Shown here one piece after another: positions 7,208 through 7,762 of a DNA stretch of 7,762 nucleotides (its first letter is position 1; every line of letters begins with the position of its first letter). The stretch is from CAYVQE01 sp964633205 (GTDB lineage: Bacteria > Myxococcota > B64-G9). Position numbers and translations under genes: made by a program. The stretch is taken from NCBI GenBank assembly GCA_964633205.1, contig CAZWFN010000221.1:1-7762 (forward strand), read 5' to 3'. The notes below the pieces were generated by a model that was not told where the DNA came from, did no database searches, and worked only from the letters and a program-made list of their open reading frames with translations.

Positions 7208-7228
7208 TCGGGGCCTGTTGCACCCCGG

Positions 7229-7257
7229 AGAGTATCGACCCGAACCGCTGGAGGCAA
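7229..7257 (-). promoter_or_regulatory. Possible sigma-70 promoter for trmO
   Basis: On the minus strand, TTGCCT (7252-7257), a 17-bp spacer and TACTCT (7229-7234) lie in the 65-71 bp gap between the chimeric ORF and trmO. The implied leader is about 28 nt. The hexamers match only moderately. Confidence 0.35.
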
Positions 7258-7264
7258 TACCGGA

Positions 7265-7753
7265 TCAGAGGGCTTGGCGGTGCTTGCGAAACAGGCCGCG
7301 GAACTGGTGGTAGCTCAGGCCCAGCAACGCCGCGGCCCGGCCCTGGTGGTGGCCGGTGCGTTGCAGGGCCTGGCGCAGCAGCTGTACCTCCAGCCGGCGC
7401 ACCGCCTCGGGCAGCTGGGGCAGGGCCGCGGCGGCGGCCGCCGGCGCGGCCGGCTCGGCCGCGGCGACATCGCGCCCGACGGCGGCCGGCGGCGCTGCGG
7501 CCGGACGGGCGGCGGCGAAGGGGTCGAGCTCGATGGCCGCGGCCGCCACCTGCGGCCCCGGGCTGCGGTAGACCGCCCGCTCGACGGTGTTGAACACCGG
7601 AACCCCATCCATCTCCTGACCGCCTTTTCCGGGGGTCACTCCGCCCACCACCCGGGTGCCGTAGGCCATGCACTGCTGCGTATGAAATTTACCCTCCCGG
7701 CCGGTAATGCCCTGGACCAGCAGCCGGGTTTCCGTATTGACGAATATGCTCAT
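7265..7753 (-). CDS. Chimeric ORF: SucD N-terminus joined to PspF-type Fis DNA-binding domain
   Basis: A 162-residue continuous frame. Residues 1-57 are the N-terminus of succinyl-CoA synthetase alpha: 'MSIFVNTETRLLVQGITG', 'GREGKFHTQQCMAYGT', 'VVGGVTPGKGG' (the CoA-binding loop) and 'GVPVFNTV'. From about residue 55 the sequence fits the C-terminal end of PspF, a sigma-54 activator: 'VERAVYR', then 'IELDPF', an Ala/Pro linker (80-111) and a Fis-type helix-turn-helix (112-162; 'LPEAVRRLEVQLLRQAL', 'GRAAALLGLSYHQFRGL'). Missing are the catalytic His and most of SucD, and the whole AAA+ domain of PspF with GAFTGA. Neither parental activity can remain; only DNA binding could. Half a Rossmann fold may not fold. 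ATG 7751-7753 follows GGTGAT (7757-7762), part of a strong SD typical after sucC, which probably lies beyond the window. It may be a pseudogene, a true fusion or an assembly join. Confidence 0.75.
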   Translation of the reverse strand: MSIFVNTETRLLVQGITGREGKFHTQQCMAYGTRVVGGVTPGKGGQEMDGVPVFNTVERAVYRSPGPQVAAAAIELDPFAAARPAAAPPAAVGRDVAAAEPAAPAAAAAALPQLPEAVRRLEVQLLRQALQRTGHHQGRAAALLGLSYHQFRGLFRKHRQAL

Positions 7754-7762
7754 GAAATCACC

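Noticed and set aside
5943..7313. A 456-codon plus-strand frame opposite the kinase and trmO genes
   Set aside because: It crosses two recognised genes and their intergenic hairpin. The Val-rich part is only the antisense of the His-tail repeat.
7265..7753. Reading the ORF as an ordinary, merely truncated sucD
   Set aside because: After residue 57 the sequence does not continue with the SucD pattern, but does match the PspF end region and a Fis helix-turn-helix without any frameshift.

Overview
The window looks like chromosomal DNA from a high-GC Gammaproteobacterium. Coding regions are strongly GC-biased at third codon positions, and nearly every recognisable protein has close family relatives in Pseudomonadota. 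A gammaproteobacterial origin is suggested mainly by a PspF-type Fis helix-turn-helix near the right end. Genus cannot be decided from this sequence. No tRNA, rRNA or CRISPR array is visible.

Left part, + strand: a short membrane-anchored FixH/YtkA-like protein (134-616) and a six-helix UreH-type TauE/SafE family protein (638-1300) form a pair of the kind found with cytochrome oxidase and metal-handling genes. A hairpin ends this unit. It partly overlaps the best sigma-70 promoter in the window (TTGACA-16-TATTTT), which drives aceB (malate synthase A, 1420-3039) and aceA (isocitrate lyase, 3068-4345). These are the two dedicated enzymes of the glyoxylate shunt. Both have intact active-site motifs and good ribosome binding sites, and they are 28 bp apart.

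Middle, - strand: an unrecognised secreted four-cysteine protein (4336-4860) runs tail-to-tail into aceA with a 10-bp overlap. It is followed by a single-RRM RNA-binding protein (4948-5202, GTG start) with a perfect hairpin between them. A 338-bp gene-free stretch (5203-5540) holds a probable promoter and operator-like palindrome for the RRM gene. It also holds a compact repeat element of about 165-200 bp with TG...CA ends, a long imperfect palindrome and 40-bp-spaced end repeats. I read this element as a decayed IS21-like remnant or MITE. Its end supplies the stop codon of the next gene.

Right part, - strand: an adenosine kinase/PfkB-family sugar kinase (5541-6521) lies downstream of trmO (6576-7193), a tRNA t6A methyltransferase with an unusual histidine-rich C-terminal tail (18 His in 32 residues). 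Upstream of trmO is the most striking object in the window: an uninterrupted 162-codon ORF (7265-7753). Its first ~57 residues are the N-terminus of succinyl-CoA synthetase alpha (SucD), and its remainder is the linker and Fis-type DNA-binding domain of a PspF-like activator. The two halves meet at a short segment that both parent families share. This is either a real gene fusion or deletion, or an assembly join.
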